Shown here one piece after another: positions 7,260 to 14,346 of a DNA stretch of 28,808 nucleotides. The translations under genes were made by a program, and so were the position numbers. The stretch covers positions 1 through 28,808 of the forward strand of contig DHFW01000033.1 of NCBI GenBank assembly GCA_002402465.1, written 5' to 3'. The notes under the pieces were generated by a model that did not search any database, was not told where the DNA came from, and saw nothing but the letters and a program-made list of their open reading frames with translations. The DNA comes from Bacteroidales bacterium UBA4814 (GTDB lineage: Bacteria; Bacteroidota; Bacteroidia; Bacteroidales; UBA7960). Each line of letters begins with the position of its first letter. The stretch's first letter is position 1.

Positions 7260-8411
7260 ATGATAGTACATCCACTTTTAACCCAGGCGCACCAGGACCT
7301 CAGGCAGAGGGTGCGCGAATTTGCCGAAAAGGAAATTAAGCCGATTGCGGCGCAGCTCGACGAAACGGAGGAGTTCTCCCTTGAACTGACGGCCAAAATG
7401 GGCGATGCAGGATTTTTTGGGATTCAGGTTCCCAAAGAGCTTGGCGGGCAGGGTCTTGATACCCTGAGCTATATCATTATTGTGGAAGAGCTTGCCCGTG
7501 TGGATAGCTCCCAGGCTGCCACCATTGCTGCCGTCAACTCACTGGCCATTGCGCCCATTATGAAGTATGGCACACCCGAACAGATCAAAAAGTACATTCC
7601 CCCGCTCACTGATGGCCGTATGACCTGGGCTTTTGGCCTAACCGAAGAAAATGCAGGATCTGATGCCATGGGCTCGCAAACCACCGCCGAACTGCTTGAT
7701 GGCTATTGGGTTATCAACGGCGAGAAAAGGCACATCACCAATTCTACCTCCGACATTTCGGGTGGCGTAATTGTGCAGGCAGTTACCGGTGAGATCAATG
7801 GCAGGAAGAAGCTTTCAGCCATTATCGTGGAAAAAGGTACCCCAGGCTTTACTCGCGAAAGAAGCTTTGGCAAGCTAATGTGGCGTGCCTCCGACACAGG
7901 AAGATTGTTTTTTAATAATGTGAAGGTTCCTGCCGCCAACCTGTTGGGCGAGGTAGGACAAGGGGGGCGCATTATGCTCAACACCCTCGATGCCGGTCGC
8001 CTTTCGGTAGCCGCCATTGGGCTGGGGCTTGCACAGGGCGCTTTCGAAGAGGCCATCGCACACTCAAAGAAAAGGCATCAGTTCGGTCAGCCCATTCATA
8101 AGTTTCAGGCGGTATCCTTCAAAATGGCCGATATGGATATGAAGATTGAGCTGGCCCGCAACACCCTGTACAACGCTTGCTGGAGAAAAGACAACAATAT
8201 GCAGTTTGCCCGCGAGGCCGCCATTTCAAAACTTTACACCTCAGAAATTGCCCGCGAGATTGCCGATGAGTCATTGCAAATACATGGGGCAGCCGGTGTT
8301 TTCAAACCTCACCCGGTGGAGCGCTTTTACCGCGACCAGCGCTTGCTGCAAATCGGTGAAGGCACTTCCGAAATTTTGCGCATGGTGATTGCCCGCCACA
8401 ACGGCGTTTAA
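7260..8411 (+). CDS. Acyl-CoA dehydrogenase, short/branched-chain type
   Basis: This 383-residue FAD flavoenzyme removes hydrogens from the alpha and beta carbons of an acyl-CoA and passes electrons to ETF. It has the two ACAD signatures: the AFGLTEENAGSD region (124-135), and the C-terminal region FYRDQRLLQIGEGTSEI (356-372) with Glu367 as the catalytic base. Isovaleryl-CoA dehydrogenase instead has Ala at this place and its Glu within LDLERL; here that segment reads LDAGRL (243-248). The residues therefore point to a butyryl-/2-methylbutyryl-type enzyme, although the neighbours suggest the leucine pathway. KRHQFGQPIHKFQ (271-283) is the usual FAD-binding helix. ATG 7260 fits the family start; TTG 7233 is a longer alternative. 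The 75-bp gap before it is AT-rich with no clear promoter, and the IPP isomerase gene begins 12 bp after it. Confidence 0.85.
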   Translation: MIVHPLLTQAHQDLRQRVREFAEKEIKPIAAQLDETEEFSLELTAKMGDAGFFGIQVPKELGGQGLDTLSYIIIVEELARVDSSQAATIAAVNSLAIAPIMKYGTPEQIKKYIPPLTDGRMTWAFGLTEENAGSDAMGSQTTAELLDGYWVINGEKRHITNSTSDISGGVIVQAVTGEINGRKKLSAIIVEKGTPGFTRERSFGKLMWRASDTGRLFFNNVKVPAANLLGEVGQGGRIMLNTLDAGRLSVAAIGLGLAQGAFEEAIAHSKKRHQFGQPIHKFQAVSFKMADMDMKIELARNTLYNACWRKDNNMQFAREAAISKLYTSEIAREIADESLQIHGAAGVFKPHPVERFYRDQRLLQIGEGTSEILRMVIARHNGV

Positions 8412-8423
8412 AGAACCTGCAGT

Positions 8424-9419
8424 ATGAAAGACCGGAAAAAGGATCATATAAACCTGGCATTCGAGTCGCAAATCCCTGCCAGGGATATTGACCAGCGATT
8501 CTATTATGAGCCCATGCTCAGTGCCCACCCGGTGAATGCCATCCCGGAAATGAATTTCCTGGGCCAGAAAATGCTGTTACCCGTTTGGGTTTCAAGTATG
8601 ACCGGCGGCACCAAACTGGCCGGTATCATAAACCGTAACCTGGCCCGTGCCAGCAAGGAATTTGGCATGGGTATGGGGCTGGGATCCTGCCGCATCCTGC
8701 TCGAAGACGACAAGTATTTTCCCGACTTCGACATGCGCGACATCATTGGCCCCGACTTTCCGCTCTGGGCCAACCTGGGCATTAACCAGCTCGAAGACAT
8801 GCTGCGCGACAAGCAAGTGGATCGCATCGCTGAACTGGTGGAGAAGCTCCGTGCCGATGGCCTGTTTATCCACGTAAATCCTTTCCAGGAATGGTTTCAG
8901 CCCGAAGGTGACCGTTTGAAAAAACCGCCCATTGAGTCCATTCAGGCCTTGATTGAGCTGGTTAAGTTTCCCGTAATTGTTAAGGAAGTGGGGCAGGGCA
9001 TGGGTTACGAAAGCCTGCGGCAGCTGCTGAAACTGCCGCTTGGCGGTATTGAGTTCGCCGCTTTTGGTGGTACCAACTTTGCCAAAGTGGAGCTGATGCG
9101 CAGCCAAGCCGTGGAGCAGGAAATGTTTGAACCCCTGGCACGGATAGGCCACGATGCCCTGCAAATGGTCAACATGGTTAATCATATTTTTGAAAATGAA
9201 CCTGAATCCGTTCGCGTGAAGCAGTTGATCATTTCGGGGGGTGTGCGCTCCTACCTCGACGGCTATTACCTGATCAACAAATCGAAAATACCCGCTGTAT
9301 ATGGACAGGCTTCTTCCTTCCTTAAATATGCCCGCGACGACTACGAAACCCTGCGGCAGTTTATTCAACTTCAGGTGAAGGGGTTGCAAATGGCGTATGC
9401 GTATCTGAGGGTAAGGTAA
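8424..9419 (+). CDS. fni: Type 2 isopentenyl-diphosphate isomerase
   Basis: This 331-residue FMN- and Mg-dependent enzyme interconverts isopentenyl and dimethylallyl diphosphate, the last step in making both C5 units. Signatures are RKKDHI (4-9), SSMTGG (57-62) for FMN, GMGMGLGSCR (81-90), HVNPFQEWFQPEGD (150-163) with the catalytic Gln159 and metal-binding Glu161, VIVKEVGQGM (185-194), FGGTNFAKVE, and the FMN-phosphate loop IISGGVRSYLDGY followed by VYGQASSFLKYA. Length is close to the family norm of about 330-350. It lies 12 bp after the acyl-CoA dehydrogenase and looks like the last gene of the carboxylase operon. The rest of the mevalonate genes are in a second run starting at 9816. The type 1 (Nudix) isomerase is unrelated, so the assignment is firm. 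Confidence 0.93.
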   Translation: MKDRKKDHINLAFESQIPARDIDQRFYYEPMLSAHPVNAIPEMNFLGQKMLLPVWVSSMTGGTKLAGIINRNLARASKEFGMGMGLGSCRILLEDDKYFPDFDMRDIIGPDFPLWANLGINQLEDMLRDKQVDRIAELVEKLRADGLFIHVNPFQEWFQPEGDRLKKPPIESIQALIELVKFPVIVKEVGQGMGYESLRQLLKLPLGGIEFAAFGGTNFAKVELMRSQAVEQEMFEPLARIGHDALQMVNMVNHIFENEPESVRVKQLIISGGVRSYLDGYYLINKSKIPAVYGQASSFLKYARDDYETLRQFIQLQVKGLQMAYAYLRVR

Positions 9420-9477
9420 TGGCATGGGGCAGAGGGCGCAGTCTTTCGTCCTGTGAAGCGGGACCAGCTATGAGTAG

Positions 9478-9510
9478 CCCCGGGTCGCCCTCCCGACTTT
9501 TCACCCGGGG
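9478..9510. repeat. CCCCGGGT/ACCCGGGG hairpin
   Basis: CCCCGGGT at 9478-9485 and ACCCGGGG at 9503-9510 form a perfect 8-bp stem with a 17-base loop, about 60 bases after the isomerase stop. A smaller stem (GTCC/GGAC, about 9458-9474) precedes it. There is no T-run, so it may be an mRNA 3'-end structure rather than an intrinsic terminator. Confidence 0.45.
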
Positions 9511-9580
9511 TGTAAGTGGCTCTGGGCGCAGGGAAAGCGGTAGTTTATAGCGGCAGGAGGTAGCAGTAGGAGTTTGGAAA

Positions 9581-9612
9581 GGCGAGGACGCGAAGAGGCG
9601 AGGACGCGAAAA
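9581..9612. repeat. 16-bp tandem repeat, two units
   Basis: GGCGAGGACGCGAAGA at 9581-9596 is followed directly by GGCGAGGACGCGAAAA at 9597-9612, differing in one base. Noncoding, function unknown; such short tandems can vary in copy number between strains. Confidence 0.8.
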
Positions 9613-9629
9613 AAGCCGCTTTGCAAAAA

Positions 9630-9658
9630 CTCCCCCTTTGGAGGGGGTTGGGGCGAGG
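9630..9658. repeat. CCCCCT-TTGG-AGGGGG hairpin element
   Basis: CCCCCT (9632-9637), loop TTGG, AGGGGG (9642-9647) form a compact 6-bp stem, followed by TTGGGGCGAGG. From memory, this CTCCCCCTTTGGAGGGGG..GGGGGAGG string resembles a repeat scattered through intergenic regions of many Bacteroidota genomes. That is recollection, not a search result. No T-run follows. Confidence 0.5.
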
Positions 9659-9752
9659 TTGATTAGTTTTGGCTCATAGCTTAGTGATCTGGGAAATTGG
9701 AGTTATGTTGAGGTAGTTGTTTAGCTGTAGGAGTTAGCGGCAGTGATTAAGC

Positions 9753-9783
9753 TTGAGTTTTTTGTGTTTTCTAGTAAGTTTTG
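9753..9783 (+). promoter_or_regulatory. Possible promoter of the mevalonate run
   Basis: TTG at 9753-9755, a 19-base spacer and TAAGTTTTG at 9775-9783 resemble the TTG-n19-TAnnTTTG pattern with one extra or mismatched T. It would start transcription around 9790, some 25 bases before the ATG at 9816. Confidence 0.35.
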
Positions 9784-9815
9784 TGTTACTATTTCTATAG
9801 ATAATTTTTTCCGTA

Positions 9816-11138
9816 ATGGTTCAAAAATCAATCATAAGGGGTTTTTCAAAATTCAGCCTCGAAGAAAAGCTCAAGGTGGTTGAAGGGTTTTTTGAAGATG
9901 CTTCGGGCGTGGGTGAGACCCTGCGCTCGTTTTTTCATGGCGACCCCAACATCCAGAAAATCCTATCGGAGCTTAGTGAGAACACCCTTTCCAATTATCC
10001 GCTGCCCTACAATGTGGCCCCCAACTTTTTGATCAACAACACCGTTTATATGGTTCCCATGGTAACGGAAGAGAGCTCGGTGGTGGCTGCTGCCTCGGCT
10101 GCAGCCAGTTTCTGGGCTGCCAGGGGCGGCTTCAAGGCGCGGATATTGGGCACCCAAAAAATAGGGCAGGTGCACTTCCTTTTCAGTGATGATCATCAAA
10201 AACTGGAAGCCGCTTCCGCGGAAATTATTGGCTTTCTGCAAAAGCGGGTTGCTCCCATTGCCGCCAACATGGTGAAGCGTGGGGGAGGCATTACCGGCAT
10301 GGAGATCCGAAACCGATCGCAACTGATAGAAAATTACTTCCAGCTTCACCTGACCTTCGAGACGGTTGACGCCATGGGCGCCAACTTTATCAACTCGGTG
10401 CTCGAAGAATGCTCACGCGGCTTGGGCGACTTTTTCCAGCAAAAGCCCGGCTTCGCTGAGAATGCCTTTGAGCCGGTCATGTCCATACTCTCAAATCATG
10501 TGCCCGAATGCCTGGTGGAGATCAAAGTGGGGTGTCCGGTGGATGAGCTGAAAAATATTGCCCCGGGTGTTTCGGGCGGAGAGTTTGCCCGCCGCTTTGT
10601 GCTGGCCGTTGAGATAGCCGAAAAAGATATTCACCGGGCTGCCACCCACAACAAAGGCATCATGAATGGAGTGGATGCCGTAATCATTGCCACGGGCAAC
10701 GACTTCCGCGCCATTGAAGCCGGGGCGCATGCCTTTGCCGCAAAGGATGGCCGCTACACTTCGCTCAGTCATGCAAAGGTCGAGAATGGGCAATTTGAGT
10801 TCACCCTAACCATGCCCATGGCCCTGGGCACCACCGGCGGGCTTACCCGCCTGCATCCGCTGGCCGACCTGTCATTAAAAATGCTGGGAAACCCCAGTGC
10901 GAAAGAACTGATGATGATTGCGGCGGCGGCTGGCATGGCCAACAACTTCGCTGCAGTGCGATCGCTCACCACCACCGGCATTCAGGCCGGGCACATGCGC
11001 ATGCACCTGCCAAATATCCTTACCCAACTGGGTGCAACTCCGGCTGAACGTGATAAAACCATGACATATTTCAGGGATCAGACTATATCCTTCCAGAAAG
11101 TGGAAGATTACCTGAAAAGCATCAGGGAAGAAGGATAA
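9816..11138 (+). CDS. mvaA: HMG-CoA reductase, class II
   Basis: This 440-residue cytoplasmic enzyme reduces HMG-CoA to mevalonate, the committed step of the mevalonate route; it could also run in the oxidative direction. It lacks membrane segments, which fits the bacterial class II form. Visible motifs are PMVTEESSVVAAAS (81-94) with the substrate-binding Glu, ETVDAMGANFIN (182-193) for the nicotinamide cofactor, NKGIMNG (279-285) with catalytic Lys280, ATGNDFRAIEAGAHAF with Asp296, GTTGGLTRLHPLADLSLKMLG (338-358), and QAGHMRMHLPN with catalytic His393. Length is slightly above the 430 or so typical of the class. The N-terminal ENTLSNYPLPYNVAPNF (55-71) matches the dimer/substrate segment, although ENxxGxxxLPLG is altered. 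It opens a four-gene run with the kinases and decarboxylase (45 bp to the next gene). NADH versus NADPH preference cannot be read from here. Confidence 0.93.
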   Translation: MVQKSIIRGFSKFSLEEKLKVVEGFFEDASGVGETLRSFFHGDPNIQKILSELSENTLSNYPLPYNVAPNFLINNTVYMVPMVTEESSVVAAASAAASFWAARGGFKARILGTQKIGQVHFLFSDDHQKLEAASAEIIGFLQKRVAPIAANMVKRGGGITGMEIRNRSQLIENYFQLHLTFETVDAMGANFINSVLEECSRGLGDFFQQKPGFAENAFEPVMSILSNHVPECLVEIKVGCPVDELKNIAPGVSGGEFARRFVLAVEIAEKDIHRAATHNKGIMNGVDAVIIATGNDFRAIEAGAHAFAAKDGRYTSLSHAKVENGQFEFTLTMPMALGTTGGLTRLHPLADLSLKMLGNPSAKELMMIAAAAGMANNFAAVRSLTTTGIQAGHMRMHLPNILTQLGATPAERDKTMTYFRDQTISFQKVEDYLKSIREEG

Positions 11139-11183
11139 TCAAAAAACCTTCTTTACATTTACCGACCATTAATCCGGCAAATA

Positions 11184-12107
11184 ATGAGTGTCCAAACCTT
11201 TTACTCGCACGGCAAATTAATGATCACCGGCGAATATCTGGCCCTGGCCGGCTCGCTGGTGCTGGCCGTACCGGTCAGGTTCGGACAAAGAATGCTGGTG
11301 GAAAAGCTTCCCCAAGGGGAGCCCTGGTTAAGCTGGACTGCTTTGGAGCAAGGCCAGCAGTGGTATCACGATATTTTCCGCGAAAGCGGCTTTGAACCCG
11401 AAAATGCAGGGGATCCGGTAAGCACAAATCTTCAGAAATTGCTGCTTCGGGCAAAGGAATTGAACCCGGCCTTCCCCGAAAGGGGTTTTTCATATAAAAT
11501 TACTACCGACACCAATTTCCCCTTGAAATGGGGGCTGGGGAGCAGTTCCACGCTCATTTCCAACCTTGCCTGGTGGGCCGGCGTCGATCCATTCGAATTG
11601 CTTTTCAGCACTTCCAGCGGCTCGGGCTACGACATTGCCTGCGCCCGCCACAACACACCCCTGATTTACAGATACAACGGACGGGGCCATGCCCCTTCGG
11701 TTTGTGAAGTGGCTTTCGACCCACCCTTCAGGCAAAACCTGTGGTTTGTCTATACCGGCAAAAAGCAAAGCAGCGCAAAAAGCATTGAAGGCATCGATCC
11801 GACAAAATTCGATAACCATACCCTCGAGCGCATCTCTGAGCTTTCCATGAAATTAGTTAAGGAAGAAAACCTGGACCATTTTATCCGGATGATGACCGCA
11901 CATGAAACGGTTATTTCCCGTGCCATCGATCAGTTGCCCTTGCAAGCCGTGCGCTTTACCGGTTTTCCGGGTGCTATCAAGTCGTTGGGGGCATGGGGCG
12001 GCGATTTTTGTTTGGCCGCTTCCGCGGAAAGTGAGGAAGTGGTTAAAGCGTATTTTAATAAAAAGGGCTGCGATACCATCTTTGGTTTTAGCGAAATGGT
12101 TTTATAA
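11184..12107 (+). CDS. GYDIA-family GHMP kinase (phosphomevalonate kinase candidate)
   Basis: This 307-residue GHMP-superfamily kinase matches the Bacteroidota subgroup named for its GYDIA motif. HGKLMITGEYLALAGSLVLAVP (9-30) is the N-terminal strand-turn, PLKWGLGSSSTL (113-124) the ATP phosphate loop, and SGSGYDIACAR (145-155) the namesake region, with Asp150 probably the catalytic Asp. The C-terminal GHMP motif is reduced to KSLGAWGGDFCL, where the usual glycine-rich GAGxGG is degenerate. No canonical phosphomevalonate kinase gene is present in the run, which otherwise has mevalonate kinase-like and decarboxylase genes, so this is the obvious candidate for phosphorylating mevalonate 5-phosphate. 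That role is inferred from position. It sits 15 bp before the decarboxylase gene. Confidence 0.7.
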   Translation: MSVQTFYSHGKLMITGEYLALAGSLVLAVPVRFGQRMLVEKLPQGEPWLSWTALEQGQQWYHDIFRESGFEPENAGDPVSTNLQKLLLRAKELNPAFPERGFSYKITTDTNFPLKWGLGSSSTLISNLAWWAGVDPFELLFSTSSGSGYDIACARHNTPLIYRYNGRGHAPSVCEVAFDPPFRQNLWFVYTGKKQSSAKSIEGIDPTKFDNHTLERISELSMKLVKEENLDHFIRMMTAHETVISRAIDQLPLQAVRFTGFPGAIKSLGAWGGDFCLAASAESEEVVKAYFNKKGCDTIFGFSEMVL

Positions 12108-12122
12108 TAAAGAAACTTGTAT

Positions 12123-13187
12123 ATGAATAATAAAACAAACCAACAGCATACCGGAGAGGTTTTCTGGGAGAGCCCGGCCAACATCGCACTGGTAAAATAC
12201 TGGGGCAAGTACCCCGGGCAGTTGCCCATGAACCCCTCGCTGAGCTTTACTCTTCGCGAAAGCGTGGTACGAATCAGAATGAAGTATGCACCGGCAGGAA
12301 ACGGCCCAGGAGGTTTGCATTCGTTTGCACTCAACGGGCAACCTAACGAAAAATTTGAAGCACGTATTGGCAAGTACATCGACAGCATGAAGGCCCACTA
12401 TGCCTTTTTGAACGATTTTGGGCTCGATATTGAAAGCCAGAGCACCTTTCCGCACTCGGCCGGTATTGCCTCTTCGGCAGCGGCCTTCAGTGCGTTGGCC
12501 ATGGCACTGGGAAGTATTGAAAACGAACTTGCCGGGAAAACCGGAATGGGTTCGGACTTTTTGAAGAAAGCCAGTTTCGCTGCCCGCCTGGGCAGCGGCA
12601 GCGCCTGCCGATCGGTATATGGCGGCTTTACCGTGTGGGGAAAATCAGATCACCTGCCCGGCTCGAGCGACGATTTTGCCGTGAAGCTCGCCGATGAAAG
12701 CATTCACCCGGCCTTCAGAAACTTGCAGGATGCGGTGCTGATTGTGGACGATTCTGAGAAGAAAGTGTCGAGTACAGCAGGACATGCGCTGATGAACGGG
12801 CACGACTTCCGCGAAAGCCGCATTGTTCAGGCCGAAGATAATCTCGGCAGCATGCTTCACGCCTTGAAAACCGGAGATGAAGATTTGTTTGTGAGTATTG
12901 TTGAGAATGAGGCACTTACGCTCCACGGCCTGATGATGTCGTCGCGCCCGGGTTATATTCTGATAAAACCCGGTACCATTGCCCTGATAGAAAAGATTCG
13001 GGACTTCAGGCAGCAGCATAATATTAATATTTGCTTTACCTTAGATGCCGGTCCCAACATTCACTTGGTTTACCTCGACAAAGATGCCCACAGGGTGAGA
13101 CCATTCATACAGCAGGAGTTGCTTCCGATGTGTAAGAACAGACGCTGGATGGATGACGGTGTGGGTGCAGGACCTAAAAAGAAATAA
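12123..13187 (+). CDS. mvaD: Diphosphomevalonate decarboxylase
   Basis: This 354-residue GHMP-family enzyme uses ATP to convert mevalonate 5-diphosphate to isopentenyl diphosphate, phosphate and CO2. Signatures are WESPANIALVKYWGK (15-29), the phosphate loop TFPHSAGIASSAAAFSAL (108-125), the ARLGSGSACRSVYGGF segment (154-169) with the conserved Ser/Arg, and FTLDAGPNIHLVY near the C-terminus holding the catalytic Asp. Close relatives lacking this chemistry (mevalonate-3-kinases) exist, but the SGSACRS segment and the DAGPN Asp support the decarboxylase. The frame can be opened from TTG 12117, two codons earlier; ATG 12123 is the better start. The gaps are 15 bp upstream and 10 bp downstream, so it is co-transcribed with both kinases. 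Confidence 0.9.
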   Translation: MNNKTNQQHTGEVFWESPANIALVKYWGKYPGQLPMNPSLSFTLRESVVRIRMKYAPAGNGPGGLHSFALNGQPNEKFEARIGKYIDSMKAHYAFLNDFGLDIESQSTFPHSAGIASSAAAFSALAMALGSIENELAGKTGMGSDFLKKASFAARLGSGSACRSVYGGFTVWGKSDHLPGSSDDFAVKLADESIHPAFRNLQDAVLIVDDSEKKVSSTAGHALMNGHDFRESRIVQAEDNLGSMLHALKTGDEDLFVSIVENEALTLHGLMMSSRPGYILIKPGTIALIEKIRDFRQQHNINICFTLDAGPNIHLVYLDKDAHRVRPFIQQELLPMCKNRRWMDDGVGAGPKKK

Positions 13188-13197
13188 ACGTCCTTTT

Positions 13198-14154
13198 ATG
13201 CCGATATCTGCCCGTACATACTTTGGGAAAATCATGCTCTTTGGCGAATACAGTGTGATTAGCCAGGGAAGAGCCTTGAGTGTTCCTATTAGTAAGTTCC
13301 AGGCCCGGTTGCGGTTTCCCGGCGAAGAATTTAGCCTTGAAGAAACACGACTGAATCAGCAGCTGAAAGACTACCTGCTTGACCTCGTGCGCCGCGAGGA
13401 GACCGAAAGACGTGATCATGGGATTGACCTTAACCGCTTTGCCCTTGATTTGCTCAGGGGGCTGTATCTCGAGTCGGATATACCCCCGGGTTATGGGGCA
13501 GGCAGCTCCGGAGCCCTGGTGGCTGCCGTTTACGAAAGCTATGCCTGCGAACCTGTGCCTTACAAACCTTTTCCCAGCCCCCGGAACATGCGCAAACTGA
13601 TGAGAAGATTGGGCATGCTTGAGGCTTATTTTCACGGCACCAGCTCGGGCATCGACCCGTTGAGCTGCTACCTGCAGAAACCCCTGCTGATAGACCCTGA
13701 GCAGGGAAATAAGCCGGTTGAAATACCCGCACTGCCTTTCCGCGAAAGCGGTGGCTTTTTTCTGGTCGATACTTTTTTGCCGCGAAAAACCGAAAGCCTG
13801 GTCAATAGATTTTATGAAAATTACAGTCAGACCCAATTTCGTAGCATGATGCACGACAGTTATATCCCGCTGGTTGATTTTTGTATCGATGCGCTGCTGG
13901 AGGCCCATCCCGATGTAATCGCCAGGGGAATCAGGCAGCTTTCTTCCATGCAAATGATGTATTTTCGTGAAATGATACCTCCTGGCTTTTTTGGTATTTG
14001 GAACCACGGCCTGGAAACCGGCGAGTTTTACCTTAAGCTTTGTGGGGCAGGCGGGGGCGGATTTTTGCTCGGTTTTACCGAAAATTACGACCTTGCCCGA
14101 AAATTTTTTCAGAAAAATGGAGATCAATTTCTCCCTTTCCCTATTCCAGAGTAG
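13198..14154 (+). CDS. Mevalonate kinase-like GHMP kinase
   Basis: This 318-residue GHMP kinase most likely phosphorylates mevalonate to mevalonate 5-phosphate. Motifs in order are SARTYFGKIMLFGEYSVISQG (4-24), the ATP loop PPGYGAGSSGALVAAVY (96-112), EAYFHGTSSGIDPLSCYLQKPLL (142-164) with Glu142 and catalytic Asp153, and the glycine-rich LKLCGAGGGGFLLGF near the C-terminus. The FHGTSSGIDP segment is the mevalonate kinase hallmark. ATG 13198 is chosen over the longer frame from 13153, since that extra part overlaps the decarboxylase gene and the family motif begins soon after 13198. It is the last gene of the run; no hairpin terminator is obvious before the pst promoter. The two GHMP kinases in this run could exchange roles (mevalonate versus phosphomevalonate). 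Confidence 0.8.
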   Translation: MPISARTYFGKIMLFGEYSVISQGRALSVPISKFQARLRFPGEEFSLEETRLNQQLKDYLLDLVRREETERRDHGIDLNRFALDLLRGLYLESDIPPGYGAGSSGALVAAVYESYACEPVPYKPFPSPRNMRKLMRRLGMLEAYFHGTSSGIDPLSCYLQKPLLIDPEQGNKPVEIPALPFRESGGFFLVDTFLPRKTESLVNRFYENYSQTQFRSMMHDSYIPLVDFCIDALLEAHPDVIARGIRQLSSMQMMYFREMIPPGFFGIWNHGLETGEFYLKLCGAGGGGFLLGFTENYDLARKFFQKNGDQFLPFPIPE

Positions 14155-14187
14155 CTAGCAATTGGATGAGCGATGTGATTTTTCGAA

Positions 14188-14216
14188 TTGTTAATCGGAC
14201 TATTTTAATAACTTTG
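14188..14216 (+). promoter_or_regulatory. Promoter of the pst operon
   Basis: TTG at 14188-14190, an 18-base spacer and a perfect TAACTTTG (-7 box) at 14209-14216. It predicts a start near 14223 and an untranslated leader of about 120 bases before pstS. I see no recognised Pho-box repeat; the leader contains TTCGTTGAG at 14251-14259 and a similar GTCGTTGAG about 45 bases later. Confidence 0.55.
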
Positions 14217-14346
14217 ACCCGAAAAAATAATACTTTGAAACGAGCATGATTCGTTGAGCATAAACAAGGATTAAAATCATCGTGCAAGTTTACCGTCGTT
14301 GAGTCCTCCGGTGTTCATCTAATTTTAATAAACAAATTATTTTCAG

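Larger units (their letters stand above)
9420..9815. other. Repeat-rich noncoding gap
   Basis: No gene is supported in these 396 bases. The gap holds a hairpin at 9478-9510, a two-unit 16-bp tandem repeat at 9581-9612, a GC-rich hairpin element at 9630-9658, scattered near-repeats (TAGCGGCAG at about 9548 and 9735; GTAGGAGTT at about 9566 and 9728), and a possible promoter before the HMG-CoA reductase gene. It separates two otherwise closely packed gene runs. Confidence 0.6.

Noticed and set aside
8592..9425. Open frame on the minus strand opposite the isomerase gene
   Set aside because: Shadow frame of a well-recognised gene in GC-balanced coding sequence; no start context or homology.
13174..14127. 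Long open frame on the minus strand (317 codons)
   Set aside because: It lies wholly antisense to the mevalonate kinase-like gene, which has clear motifs; the antisense protein shows no family features.
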